Shown piece by piece: positions 1-12,315 of a stretch of 64,000 nucleotides of DNA. Numbering within the stretch: the stretch's first letter is position 1; each line of letters opens with the position of its first letter. The notes beneath the pieces were generated by a model. It ran no database searches. It was not told where the DNA came from and was given only the letters and a program-made list of their open reading frames with translations. This DNA comes from Hordeum vulgare subsp. vulgare (Eukaryota > Streptophyta > Magnoliopsida > Poales > Poaceae): NCBI RefSeq assembly GCF_904849725.1, contig NC_058524.1, positions 511,484,263 through 511,548,262 on the forward strand, read 5' to 3'. A program made the translations under genes and the position numbers.

Positions 1-255
1 TGCTGCTCGCATGTCCTTCCCCTACGTCATCCTTGACTCCTGAGGCTGAGCCTCGCCTCGGAATGTCCGCCGCTCTCGAGGGGTCCGGAGGAGGCCCCCT
101 GTGGGTCTTGATGCTGCTCCTCCTCGCGAGGCTTGGCCCCTCGCGAGGGCCTTGTCTTGAGCGATGTGAGGCCCGTTGTTTTGTGGTTGATGAAGTGGGC
201 CAGCCCTAGGCCACGGGCAGGCAGGTCTGGGTACCCCATTCCCAGAACGCCGACA
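1..255 (-). mobile_element. G: LTR end of a Tat-like Gypsy element (C family), cut by window edge
   Basis: This stretch matches the outer part of the two LTRs of element C (about 12930-13100 and 45460-45715) and ends in the same CCGACA terminus at 255. The element continues to the left, outside the window. It interrupts the leader of element F: at 256 the sequence resumes as the pre-gag leader also seen in D at about 17169. The expected 5-bp target duplication copy would be CATAC at 256-260, but its partner is outside the window. It keeps intact CTCGCGAG palindromes at about 123-147. It is non-coding; the short ORFs here are LTR shadows. Confidence 0.8.
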
Positions 256-414
256 CATACAAATCTCATCTCCTTGCAATTACATTATTTGCTAGTTGTC
301 TCTCGTTTTCCTCTCCCCCACTTAACAAAAATTTGCCTTTTATTTGCCAACTTCCCTTTGTCGTTTACTTGCGTGATCTCTTGTTTGGTTGTGTTCTTGC
401 TTGCGTAGTCACGT

Positions 415-1360
415 TGAGTCAACGAAATACTAAGTTGTGTTATTTTTTCAATACCAATAACAATGATTTTATTAGAACTCTTATTGCTCCTCCCGCCACT
501 AGTGCGGAGTCTTATGATATTAATGCCGCTTTGTTGAATCTTGTTATGAAAGAGCAATTTTCTGACACTCCTAATGAGGATGTCGCATCCCATCTAAACA
601 CTTACGTAGAATTGTGTGATATGCAAAAGAATAAAGATGTGGACAATAATTTTTGTCAAGCTGAAATTATTTCCGTTCTCTTTGTGTGATCCTGCTAAAA
701 TCTGGTTTTCATCTTTGACACAAAATAGTGTTGATTATGTGAACAAGTGCAAAGATGCTTTTATCACAAATTATTTTGCTCCTGTGAAAATTATTTCTCT
801 TAGAAATCAGATTATGAATTTAAACAACTTGAGCATGAGCATGTTTCCCAATCTTGGGAATGGATGAAATTGATGATAAGAAATTGCCCAACTCATGGTT
901 TGAATTTGTGGATTGTCATACAAATTTTTCATATGAAATTGAATTTTGTTTCTAGAAATCTTTTAGATTCTGCTGTGGGTGGTACTCTTATGGAAATTAC
1001 TTTGGGTGATGCTACCAAATTGCTTGATAATATTATGGCTAATTATTCACAATGGCATGCTCAAAGAGCTCCTACTAGTAAAAAAAGTTAATTCCATTGA
1101 AGAAATTAATGCTTTGAGTGAAAAAGTTGATGCTCTTATGAAATTGGTTGCTAGTAAGCATGCTCCTATTGATCCTAACGATGTTCCCTTGTCTACTTTG
1201 ATTGAGCAAAATAATGATCTCGTAGTTGTGAATTTTGTCTCACGAAACAATTCTAATAATAATGCTTATAGAAACAATTTTAATACTAGGCTGTATCCTA
1301 GAAGTTCTTCAAATAATTATGGTAATTCCTATGGTAATTCTCATAATAACAATGTTAGGG
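415..1360 (+). pseudogene. gag: F gag, 5' half (broken)
   Basis: It is co-linear with the gag of D and B. Recognisable segments, across several frames, include the stretch around MKEQFS (about 547), the region around ELCDMQ (about 610) and an Asn-rich segment just before 1355 (YRNNFN, NSYGNS). The initiation codon of D (ATG) corresponds to TTG here at about 415. Frameshifts are visible near 650-700 and near 1085. The gene is cut at 1360 by the 4 kb insert and resumes at 5371. The product would be the capsid/nucleocapsid polyprotein of a retrotransposon particle; this copy cannot make it. Confidence 0.75.
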
Positions 1361-4300
1361 TATTGTCGGGACCCCGATCCTAGGCCATACAGATCTATCC
1401 TACAACACATCATATAGCTTTGTGGCCTCACGCATGGTACACAACGGCTGCCACCTTACCTTGGTCGGACCGTTTGCGCCTTTTGGCTTACGTATATGAA
1501 TATGTCGCTAGCATCCATATGTCAAGAACCCAAGTAGATATGACTAGTTATAGACCCAAGTGGCACAACCGTACAGGGACAAGCATACATAACCCAACAA
1601 TGCAGGTGTCGGTCATCATCGTCTGTAGACGAGTCGTAGCAAGCTACCAGGACTCCATTACACCGCGTGACCTTTCCCCGTAGGGACAGACACAACAGCA
1701 AAGAAGGATACATGCCGGTGAATCAGTGTGTCCGGAGCAGCAGCAAGCTACCAAGGCTCAGTGGAAGCACAAGGAGACATTTCCCCGTAAGGAAGGCTAC
1801 TAAAGGGATACAACTAGGTGTCGAATCCCACACATACAATGCATTTCAAAGCATTCACACAATATGCACGATATGTGTAGATACAACATGGCATCACAAC
1901 ATAACTATACGACTCAAGTATTTATTAAAGACTCATAAGAGTCAACATAGTGTGATATTACAAACAGGGGTCACGAGACCCAACACTCAAGTCATACAAG
2001 CAACAAGCACAAGCATAACATGTCTGACTACAAACATCTAGAAAGTAAAAGGCTGAGATAGCTTATTTAGCTACAAGACCCTCCATAGGAACCAGACCTC
2101 TGTTTGGGATTCCCAAGATACTCGGTCAACATCGATCTTATCGTCGAAACCACTAGAGAGACTGGAGTCTCCTCTGCAAAAACATAAATTAAGCAACAGT
2201 GAGTATAGAGGTACTCGGCAAGGCTTAAATGAGAACTAACTACATATGCATCAGTATCAACAAAGGGGTTGTGGGGTTTAATGCAGCAAGCCAGCTTTGA
2301 CTGAGTGGCTATCCTGTACTATGACTACCAGCAGTTTAATAATGTGAGGAAGCACACACAAGTCCACTAGCTAGTCACCACAACAATACACCACTATGGA
2401 TCCACTCCCGTCTTCCTACGAGAAGGCCATCCATAGCACTCACAGTTATCTTGCACATTTTACAGTATCCACTTCAAGTTATCTACGACCATATATGTCT
2501 CCAAGTAGTCCATATCCGCGGAAGCGGCTATTCGAATAGATGATTACCCTCAAGGGGTGTACTTCTTCACACAAGCTCTCACAACTTATCACCATATGCA
2601 TGTCATGCATCTCGGCAACCTTTAAGTGGAAGCACTCCTGTGGGCATCGGCCACGACCTGACTAACCACACAAGACTCTAGTCCAGGTTTATCGCCTATT
2701 TGAGGCTGAACCCGCAAGGAAGTCCGACCGAAGTTTCCTCTATAGCCCCAAATGATGTGTACAGGGTTCCCAAGCCCACCTCGACGGATGGTACTACGCT
2801 TGGTACACCGGGCCACGATGTCTAGTCTATCCCAAGCCCACCTATATGAGGTGCCACTCGGTAGATTATTAGCATGACCTACAAACACCAGAAACTAATT
2901 ACAACTCCTAGATAGAGGTCAGGGCGATTAATAAGTCGAGAGAGTCAATTAAGGATCCCAATGTGCAGTAGTAGATAGTCTTGGATAACATACACATGAC
3001 TCGGTTCTTAAGGACGGTCTCAATGAGATAGCCCACTGTGTACTCCTACATGGCCTCTCATTGCTACCTTTACCAAATCGGGTTCACACACTTAGCTTTC
3101 ATCATTAGAACATGGTCACATTCATTCCAAACCATCACCCAGATGGATTAGCCCTGACACGACTCTAGGCATAGCAAGCATGATAGGGAAATGGCATAAC
3201 ATGGCTCAAGCATCTACCATGTATGCTAGGTTGTTTGGTTTAGCTATTTATTATGACAATGACAGCTCATGCAGAGGAATGGGTTCAACTACTGAAACAC
3301 ATAACAGTTGCAACGTATTGTCCTAATGCAATAAATGAGAGCAAGAGCGAGAGAGTGGTATTGTATCGGAATGCTCAAGGGGGTTTGCTTGCATGTTTAA
3401 ACATCAACATGTTACTGCTCCTCAGATGGATACTCGACCGTACCCTCCGGAACACAACCTAACACGGAGAAGCAACAATCGAAGGGAGAACAAATTAGAA
3501 CACATCAAATATAACAATATGATGCATGAATATGACATGGCAATATGATGTGGTTTGGCCTAATGCACCTAGCAACAGATTTAAATGAAGTAGGTTTGAA
3601 CCCAAGGTTCATATTCAACTCCATATGTGAGGTTACATATTGCATTTTGAACAAAATGTCCAAAGTTTCCTATTTACATTGCTATATCATGCATGAAAAT
3701 GGTACATATGGATTCTTTGGATTTTTCTGATAATTTTTCATATATAATTTATTTCATTTGCAGTTACGGTTGAATTTCTATGAATTTCACAAGTTTTAGA
3801 AATTTCTGGAATTATTTAAATCCCAGAAATGCATTTACTGCGTCAGACATACATTGATATGACATCATCCAGTCAACTCACCGTTTCTGGTCAAATCTGG
3901 CCTATGGAGCCAACTGGTTAGTGACTTGGGGCTAAGCATGGGTTAAACCCACGCTGACCAGGGGTTTGACCCTCACCGGGGCCCACTGTCAGCCTCTAGG
4001 GGGTAATTAAAAGGGGGGGTAGCGCTAATGATGAGGCCACGTCAGCCCGCGAGAGTTTCGCCGACGACGACTAAATTCGACGGTGGTTTTCCATTGGGGT
4101 TGCGTCTCCGGTCACCATTTGGTGCAGGAAACGATGCAATTGGCACAGGGGCATGAGCCGCATCCTTTCCATCATGTGGGACGGCGTGGAGTGAACCGTA
4201 GAGTCGTCTGCAATGACAACTATGACGGTCGAGGCTCGGGCTAGGTTGGGCTCGAGGCCTAGGGCATCGAGACGAGGAGGTGGTGGTCGGGGAAGCATCT

Positions 4301-5364
4301 ATGGACCCCTACGAGCACGCCGGATTGCTCAAACGAGCACAGCAAGTGCTCTGGCCACGGCGGCCATGTCGCTGGTAGCAAGAACTCTCGGGGTCAGTGG
4401 CTAGTAGGGTTAGAGGAAGGGATCGATGACGGGGCTAGGGGAGAAGAACCGGGGCCTCACCATGGAGCTGTTGGTGCTGACGCCGGGGTCAGGGGCGTGT
4501 TGTAGTCGACGAAACAACGGTGGCGACGTCAGGTTTTGGAGGTTGAAGACGACAAAATTGGGGCGATGGAGGGCGTCCGAGCTCGCGTGGCTTGCCATGG
4601 ATACATCTGACAGCGAGGCGAAGCGGCTGGAGGTGGAGCAGGGCGAGGGAGTGGCCAGAGCTAAGCAGTCGACGGCGGCACCTCCACGGTGTCTTGGTCA
4701 CAAGCAGGGAGAGAGAGCAGTGAGGAGAGGGAGAGATCAAGAGAGAGACGTGCACAGGAGGCCTCACATCATCCTTATTAGCCTCCAAGTGATCGGCGGC
4801 AAGGAGGAGGTGGCCTGGGCGCGTGCCAACGTGCGGCGGCCACACGCATAATCCTCCTAGCGGGAGGTTGGGGTGACTGGCACCTGGGTTGGCCCCCTTC
4901 TCGGCCTCGGGTAAGGTTTGCCTCTTTTTTTTCTTTTTTTGTTTTGTTTTTCTAATATTTGCAATATGTTCCTGAGATAGAAAAACAATACTAAAACAAC
5001 TTATAAAAATATGAAACCTTTTATGGGCACTAAAAGAAATATTCCAAAGGCCCTGGCCAAGTTTCATATTTATTGGAGCTATAAAGTTATTTATAATATT
5101 TTATAATTCCAATTCAAATATTTATTGGTTTAGTTCAATAAATAAAAATTGCATGGAAAACTATGCTTTGCCACTGGTTAATGTTTCCACATTTTTTCAC
5201 AGATGAGAAACATTTTTTAGAGCCATTTTGGTTCATTGAAAAACATTTTTAAGTGGACCTATTTGAATTCAAATAGTGCTAGGGTTTTTGTCATCCCCAT
5301 TTCAGGTTCAAAGAAAATTAAAACATGATGCAAACACAACCATGAATCTTAGTGCATGCTAAAA
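1361..5364. mobile_element. 4.0 kb non-coding insertion in F gag, flanked by TTAGGG
   Basis: F gag stops at 1360 and resumes at 5371; TTAGGG stands on both sides (1355-1360 and 5365-5370). The left end reads TGTCGGGACCCCG from 1364. The right end is AT-rich with a GC- and CT-rich stretch at about 4030-4860, resembling on the minus strand a promoter and leader. No PBS, PPT, gag or pol was seen. From memory the left end is a common Triticeae repeat, but I cannot name it. It may be a very long solo LTR or a non-coding retroelement derivative on the minus strand. The exact ends are uncertain because TG..CA termini do not coincide with the duplicated TTAGGG. Confidence 0.55.
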
Positions 5365-5370
5365 TTAGGG

Positions 5371-6512
5371 ATGTGATAGATACCGTGTGATCTTGAGAGT
5401 AATGTTAAGGAATTTATCAATGCGCAAAAAACTTTCAATGCCACGATAGAAGAAAAATTGAATAAGATTATTGGTATGTATAGAAGCATTGATATAATTT
5501 CGCACAATGTAGAAAATATAAAGAATAATTTATTTTCTAAAGGTTGACACAAATGAATCAATTAAATCTTTATATGTTTCCATAGATGAAAGTAAGAAAA
5601 GAACCGCTATGCTTAGAACTAAAAGAGAATTTTTAGAAAGAGCATTTCTTGATTGCTTTCATAAAAATGATGAAGAGATTAAAATGATTGGTGTTTCTTC
5701 TATTGATTCCCTGTTTAATAATTTAAAAATTAATGATGAGATAACTAAAGAAGTGTCAACTGTAGCTAGAGGGCGTTCCCATGATTTGGGGGGTGAAAAT
5801 CTTATTGAAATTTTTGATAAAAGTGGGATTGAAGAGGTAAAAACTTTAGCTAGCGATGCACCCACTAGTTCAGATTGCAAAAACTTTAATTTTGATAGCT
5901 GCTCCTTGACTGAGTGTGTTTCTATGTTGCAATTTACGATAAATTCACCAATACCTATCAACAAAATAAAGATTTTACTAAACATATTTCATATGCAGTG
6001 ACAAAAGCTTTAGAAGAATAGTTAGAACTAGAAATTTCAATTCCTAGAAAGTTACATGGTGAAAGCGAACCCAACATTAAGATCAAAATCAAGAATTTTG
6101 AGTGCTATGCTTTATGTGATTTGGGTGCTAATGTTTCCACAATTCCGAAATTTCTTTGTGATGTGCTTGGTCTCACCAATATTGAAGAATGCTCTCTCAA
6201 TTTGCACTTGGTGGATTCTACTATTAAAAGCCTATGATAAGAATTAATGATGTACTTATTCTTTAAAATAGGAATTATGTCCCATAATTTTTATTGTTCT
6301 TGATATTGAGTGCAATCCGTCTTGTCCAATAATTCTTGGTAGACCGTTCTTGCATACTAAAGGGTTTGTGATTGATATGAAAGAAGGGAATATTAAATTT
6401 CAGTTTCCACTAAGAAAAGCCATGTAACACTTACCTAGAAGTAAAATTAAATTACCATATGAATCAATCATGAGGGCAACCTATGGATAAATTGCTAAGG
6501 ACGACATCACTT
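5371..6512 (+). pseudogene. gag: F gag 3' half and aspartic protease remnant
   Basis: This continues gag after the insertion: EFINAQKTFNA-like residues near 5410, then an open segment 5609-5998 including SLTECVSMLQ, as in D and B. The protease follows with CDLGANVSTIPKFLCD (about 6115-6165), corresponding to CDLGASVSAIPKSLCD in D and B; Asp-Leu-Gly takes the place of the usual DTG/DSG. The second protease motif (ILGRPFL) is readable near 6330. Stops near 6000, 6019 and 6235 and shifts near 6270 disable it. The end is followed by the family's tail motif (agcgcttgttgggaggcaa). Confidence 0.75.
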
Positions 6513-9030
6513 GAAATATATGCATTATGCCTAGCAAGGGGCGTTAAACGATAGCGCTTGTTGGGAGGCAACCCAATGAATAAACTTTATTTTCACTTTT
6601 CTTTCTGTTATTGAGTGTTTGGACAATGAGGCTACTGTTATAATTGTGTTTTTTGTTCTTCTTTGTACCAAGCAATGCCTTTGGGATCACGTGGGGTATT
6701 AGTTGCTTTAATCCTATTGTAAAACAGAAACTTTTGCATCCAGTAGAAAAAATCCTAAATATTGCAGAAACGTCAAAAGTGTCTAGTTTTTTAAGAAATA
6801 TTTATATGCAAATTCCCTAGGTTTTCTTAATTTTTCAATTTTTTAGAGTTAAAGAAGTATAACTAAATTTTGAATCTTTACAAAGTGTTCTGTTTTTAAC
6901 AAATTCTGTTTTCTTTGCGTTATGTGCTTATTTTAATGATTCTATGGTTTATATCAGGGTGCATAAGTCATGGTAAAGTTAGAATACATTAGGTATAATG
7001 CAAAAACAAAGTGGGAATGGATTTTCAATAGTACCTATAGTAAAATTTGGTTTTCTTATACTAACGGATCTCACAAAAATTTGTTGAGTTTTGTGGGATT
7101 GAAGTTTTCAAGTTTTGAGTGAGATCACGATGGATGATGGAATAAAGAGTAATAAAAGCCTAAGCTTGGAGATGCCCCATGGCACCTCAAGGCAATGTCT
7201 AAGGAGTACCAAGCAACTAAGCTTGGGGATGCCCCGAAGGAGTACCAAGCAACTAAGCTTGGGGATGCCCCGAAAGGCATCCCCTCTTCCTTCTAGAAAC
7301 CATCGGTAATTTTACTTGGAGCAATATTTTTATTCGTCACATATCATGAGTTTTGCTTGGAGCGTATTGTATCATTTGTGTATTTTCTTTATTTTCTGGT
7401 TAGTTTTTCATAATAAACCTGGCTGGACACACCCATTTGAGAGAGCCAAATAATGCCATGAATTGTTAGGATCGCTCTTTATGCTTCACTTCAATTTTTT
7501 GGCCATGGAATTGCTCAAGTGCTTCACTTATATCATTTTGAGCACGGTGGTGCTGTTATTTTGAAGGAATTTACTCTCATGCTTCACTTAGATTATTTTT
7601 AGAGTTGCTGAAATTTTGAAGAAATCCTCTCTTGCTTCACTTATATAATTTTGGGAGTTGGAAATTTTAAAGAAACTTATGCTCTCGTGCTTCACTTATA
7701 CTTGTTTGAGGGCTTGTTATTTGCATTGGCAATTTGATTTAAATGAAAATTAGTTACAAAGTGATGAATGTCTAGGAAAGATATAATAAAACTTTCATGA
7801 AGATCATTGGATATTAAACTTGATTCTTTGTAATAGTTTTGCGATATGAAGATAGTACTATGTGAGTTATGTTGATGAGTAATTATGCTCTAGTAAGAAT
7901 ATTGGTGTTAAGGTTTGTGACTCCCTGTGCATGCACATGAAGTCAATAATTGTGCTATGAAATTACATCCTACTTGTGTTGCATTATTCGATGTTAGTTA
8001 TGTTTAATGTTCACTTATGATGATTTTTGTTCCTTGGTTGGGCTCTTCTCAATCTATTTTCTAGCATTCACTTGTACTAAGCGGGAATACTGCTTGTGCA
8101 TCCAAATACTAAACCCAAAGTTGTGCCAAATGATCCACCATACCTACCTATGTGCGGTATTTCAATGTTGTTCCAAGTAAATTTGCAAGTGACAACTCTA
8201 TATTCAAAATAAAATTCGGTTTTGTGTGCCCGTACCGCCCATGAAGCGGCAAGGGGTGGCCGGTATCTTGCATGTTAAATATGTTATTCTCAAGATGAGT
8301 GTTTATTCACTTGTCATTGCACGAGTGTATGATGGTAATAGGAATGCCTAGTCCCAAAAATATATGGTATGTTGTCAAATAATAAATCCCTTGGGAAGTG
8401 TTGGTATGTACGGCAACCGTGGATACGCTAGCCGTGGAATGTGAAAGAATGGTGGAAAAGGAATAAACATTATTTTTAGTTTGGGAAGTGCCTATAATTT
8501 GTTTAGCATGGAGGATATTGGAAACTCTTAGTCTTTCTCATTGACAGGAAAAGCATGTCACCCTAAAAAATTTATCTCTAAGTTTTTCACTTTGAGCTCT
8601 CGCACCTCTACAAATCCGTGCTTCCCTCTATGAAGGCCTATCTACTTACTTTATGCAAATTTTTATTTTTTAATTTCATTATACATCTTCTCTTACAAAG
8701 TACCAACTAAGGAACATCATTATCACACTTTAGCATTGGATGTAGTTAATATTTGAGTGTGTTGCATGAATAAATCAATGATAGAGCATGATGGGCTAGG
8801 GATAACGTTCTTTAGCGTTGATATATTGGAAGACTTGGTTGCTTGTTGATATGCTTGAGTATTGAAATTTTCATGTCAAATTATAGACTATTACATTGCA
8901 TCATCTACAAGTCCATATGTCCATGCTGAAAGAAAAATAATATGATGAACATGAGAGGAAACATTCCACATCAAAAATTATGTTTATCATTTACTACTCG
9001 AGGACGAGCAGGAATTAAACTTGGGGATGT
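6513..9030 (+). other. F 3' non-coding region with HindIII-type motif repeats and PPT
   Basis: There is no gene here. Around 7160-7285 the motif AAGCTTGGGGATGCC occurs three times (first copy AAGCTTGGAGATGCC), the last two within a 36-bp tandem duplication (about 7202-7272). The last copy forms a stem with GGCATCCCC at 7276-7284. The remainder (7300-9000) is AT-rich and co-linear with D 20150-22120, including the conserved 'cttccctct..aaggccta' block near 8620. At 9013-9030 the purine-rich attaaacttggggatgt abuts the LTR and is the presumed plus-strand primer. Confidence 0.65.
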
Positions 9031-10581
9031 TGATATGTCTCCCACGTATCTATATTTTTTGATGGTTCCATGTTGTTATGTTATCATTCTTGGATGTTTC
9101 ATAATCATTTTATAGCAATTTTATATCATTTTTTCGGACTAACCAATTGGCAAAGTGCCTAGTGCCAGTTGCTATTTTTTCCTTCGCAGAAAATCCATAT
9201 CAGATGAGGTTCAATTGCCACGAAACTTTACGGAGATTTTTTTGGATCAGAAGGGAACTTGGGAACCAAGAATGAGCAGCACACGAGACCCAGGGGCAAT
9301 AGACATCACGGTGCATGAGAGGCCCCTAGCGCAGCCTAGTGTCTTGTGGGGCCCTCGAGAATCTTCTCGACCGCCTCTAAGCTCTATAAATACCCCAATA
9401 TCCAGAAAACCCTAGAGAAGTCGACGAAAAAAATTGGTCGCCGCAAGTTCCACAGCCACGGAGTCCAATCTAGAGCCCGTTCCGAAGAGGGACATGATCA
9501 CGGCGGGGTCCACCATCCTCAGTGGTCCTCCTCCAATGATGCGTGAGTAGTTCATGTCAGACCTATGGGTCCATAGGCAGTAGCTAGATGGCTTTCTCTC
9601 TCGTTTTGTTTCTCAATACAATGGTCTCTTGGAGATCCATATGATGTAACTCTTTCTTTTGTGGTGTGTTTGTTGGGATCCGATGAATCATGAGTTTATG
9701 ATCACATCTATGAAAACATATTCTTGCTTGATTATTATAGCCTTGTATTTCTTCTTCGATATTTGATTTTTGTCTGGCCAACTTGATATTTTATCTTGCA
9801 ATGGGATGAGGTGCTTTGTGATGGGTTCGATCTTGTGGTGCTCAATCTTAGTGACACAAAGAGACATGACACGCATGTATCATTGCTATCAAGGATAAAA
9901 TGATGGGGCCTATTCCTACATGAATAGATCTTGTCTACATCATGTCATTGTTCTTAAGGCATTACTCCTTTCTCCATGAACTTGATACACTAGATGCATG
10001 CTGGATAGCGGTCGATGTGTGGTGTAATAGAAGTAGATGCAGGCAGAAGTCATTCTACTTATTTTGGACGTGATGCATGTATACATGATCATTGTCTTGA
10101 ATATCGTCATAATTATTTGCTCTTCTATCAATTACCCATCAGTGATTTGTCTACCCACCGCTTGCTATATCCTTGAGAGAAATCACTAGTGAAATCTACG
10201 ACCCCCGGGTCTACTTCACATCATCTTTTTGGAATCTCTACTTTTCTATTTGTGTTTCTATTTTATTTGCTCTTTTGTTTTGAGATCTATATTATCAAAA
10301 AAAACAAAAATACCTTACTGCGTTCTATTTGCTATCACTCTTATTTGCATCTATAAATCTATCCTTACTTTACCCATGAGGGATTGACAAACCCTCTCTG
10401 CTTTGGGTTGCGAGGATTTGCTATTTGTGTGCAAGTGTTTCTTACATAGTCTTGTGGATTTTTCTACTGGATTGATACTGTGGTTTCTCAACTAAGCGAA
10501 ATACTTGTCGTCGTTGTGCTACATCACCATTTAAGCTTGGTGGGAAACCAACGCACCTCTGAGGGACGTCAATTATTACCA
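9031..10581 (+). repeat. F 3' LTR
   Basis: It starts TGATATGTCTCC directly after the PPT and ends TTACCA, giving a length of 1551 bp, close to the 1557-1558 bp LTRs of D. It is co-linear with D throughout (the TAGATGCATGCTGGATAGCGG block near 9990, the closing GGGAAACCAACGCACC block). A TATA box TATAAATA lies at 9385-9392. The right neighbour (ataaa, then protease of element E) marks the end. Confidence 0.8.
9385..9392 (+). promoter_or_regulatory. TATA box of F LTR
   Basis: TATAAATA follows the GC-rich segment of the LTR, in the position held by TATATATT in D (15908). It would set the start of the U3/R boundary. Its function is inferred from position only. Confidence 0.5.
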
Positions 10582-10639
10582 ATAAAAGAAAGATACATGA
10601 AACTGAAATAGCTTTCTAATTATACTTTTGATGGTGGAG

Positions 10640-11190
10640 TGCCTAAGAAGTTGGGAGATCTGGGTATACCCACAATACTGTGCTCCACTAAACGAAATTA
10701 TGTTAGAACTGCTTTATGTGATCTAGGAGTCGGTGTTAGTGTTATGACTTTCTCCTTATAAAAGACTTGATTTGAATAAACTTACACCTACTGAGATATC
10801 TTTGCAAATGGTTGATAAATCCACTGCTTTACCTTTTGGAATTTGCGAGGATGTTCCTGTTGTAGTTGCAAATGTTACTATCTTAATAGACTTTGTTATT
10901 CTTGATATGTCAGATGACAACGGCATGTAGATTATCCTTGGTAGACCCCTTTTAAATACCACATGGGCTATTATTGATTGCAACAAAAGCAAGGTTACTT
11001 TTCATGTCAATGGCAAACAACATATGATGCATTTTCGAAAGAAACAAGCTTCGGTAAATAATATTAATGTCATTGAGCCAATTGCCACAATCACTATTGG
11101 AGGGTTGAAACTTCCTCTTCCTACTGCCAAGAATAAATATGATATTCTTATTGTTGGGGATATGCAAATCCCTATTGAGGTAACTTAGTA
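10640..11190 (+). pseudogene. E aspartic protease domain (broken)
   Basis: It shows ALCDLGVGVSVM at about 10707-10745, then, after a frameshift and stop near 10757, a run of protease-like residues (ISLQMVDKSTALPFG near 10800) and ILGRPLLNTTWAIID at about 10935-10980. These are the two conserved motifs of retropepsins of this lineage. A TAG interrupts before ILGRP at about 10928, and the frame ends with TAG at about 11187. The protease would mature gag-pol; this copy is dead. It differs clearly from the proteases of A/P and of D/B/F. Confidence 0.75.
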
Positions 11191-11932
11191 TTATACAGAA
11201 ATTCTTCGGTTTCATGTCAATCAAAACGATTATTAATAAGACGATCAACCTTATTAATGGATCCTTTTTGAAAGACATGTGGTTGATGAATTTAGTAAGC
11301 ACAACGCTTTGTATCGTTAGTTTACCCTTTGTTTATTCTTAGTTAAGTAAAATATAATGCCATGATTATCATGTTTTCTGAGTTTCCCGTACAATAAAAA
11401 TGCCCCAAAAATAAAAATTCTCAGAAGGCCACAAAATTTCAACATTAACTTTTGTTGAATATTTAAAAAACTGGTGTTGAAAAACATCAAGGGGTGCACG
11501 TGTGGGCCACGAGCCAATAGGGCGCCCCCTAGGTGCGTCCTATTAGCTCCTCCAGTCCATAGGGGGGCTGCCTTATTTCTTCAGCCCATGCCATCTCTTA
11601 CCTCTAGCAAAAAATCATACACACACTCTCCCCCATGTTCTAGCTCCCAAAACTGAGATTTTTAATCTCTTTGCTCGGAACATCGTTTCCAAAACTGTCT
11701 AGAGGGATTGTTCCTTGGTATGTGACTCTTCCCTTCCTTAAATTAGTTTTTTCTTTGGTGGTTTATATTTTGCATATTTGGTGGCCCTTGGTGATACTAA
11801 AAATTAGTTTGCATGTTAAATTCTTTGAGTCCTAAATAGTATGAATGCTTGATATGGCCTCTAGGCATCTATATGAGTAGTTATTGACATAAGTTTTTGG
11901 TCCAATTTTTTTAGAATTTTTCTTGTAGGAAA

Positions 11933-12315
11933 ATGAATTTCTCAAGGAGGAGTTCTTCAAGAAGGCGTTCTTTACGAGAGTCGATGAGCGAGGGCTCGGT
12001 ACGAAAAGCTTATGTTGAACCCCGAACAAGCTTGATAGTCATGGCTGACGCTAAATCATGTCGCTCGCCATGTGAATAGTTCATGACAGGTGCAAGCATT
12101 AAGGAAGAATTTGATCAGTACATTTACAATACCGGGATCTTTGACTTTCTTGCAGATAAATGTGTCCAACACTACGATCTTACTTGTTCATTCACGCATG
12201 GATTCCCATATCATAACCATACTTCTAGTCTGTTATTTAATCTTTATGATAAATCTTATAGTATGACTCTAGAAGAATTTTGTGATGCATGCAAACTCCC
12301 ATTGGGCCTCACTAG
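11933..12315 (+). pseudogene. E accessory ORF after protease, first half
   Basis: ATG at 11933 follows a pyrimidine-rich stretch ending TTGTAG at 11928, like a splice acceptor. The N-terminus is Ser/Arg-rich (RRSSSRRRSLRES), an in-frame TAG lies at 12080, then the frame is open to the C insertion and contains EEFCDACKLPLG before 12311. The continuation is at 45721-45938 (SIHFP, FALF, GKHD), one base out of phase after the target duplication. I know this kind of protein only as an uncharacterised ORF of grass retrotransposons; the function is unknown. Confidence 0.6.

Larger units (their letters stand above)
256..10581 (+). mobile_element. F: non-autonomous gag-protease Athila-like retrotransposon (3' LTR inside window)
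   Basis: The order is leader, gag, aspartic protease remnant, long 3' non-coding region, PPT and 3' LTR, co-linear with complete element D. No reverse transcriptase, RNase H or integrase is present. The 5' LTR and PBS lie left of the window, separated by insertion G. A 4 kb non-coding block (1361-5364) splits gag. The right end at 10581 abuts element E in its protease region, so F appears to sit inside E, but its target duplication cannot be checked because the left end is not in view. It is heavily decayed. Confidence 0.8.
10582..12315 (+). mobile_element. E, left part: Athila-like retrotransposon fragment hosting F and C
   Basis: It begins at the F 3' LTR border and holds a protease remnant, a spacer (about 11190-11932) and the first half of an accessory ORF, cut at 12315 by element C. 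The other half follows C at 45721. TSD ACTAG is present at 12311-12315 and 45716-45720. The spacer carries GC-rich text near 11490-11600 (gccaatagggcgcccccta), otherwise nothing coding. No RT or integrase was seen between protease and accessory ORF. LTRs of E are not in the window. Confidence 0.7.

Noticed and set aside
1355..1360. TTAGGG as telomere repeat
   Set aside because: Single copies on each side of an insert; plants use TTTAGGG arrays. Better read as a target duplication.
4489..5067. 192-codon minus-strand ORF
   Set aside because: Lies in the GC-rich zone of the 4 kb insert, crosses a poly-A/poly-T stretch, low-complexity product, no recognisable domain.
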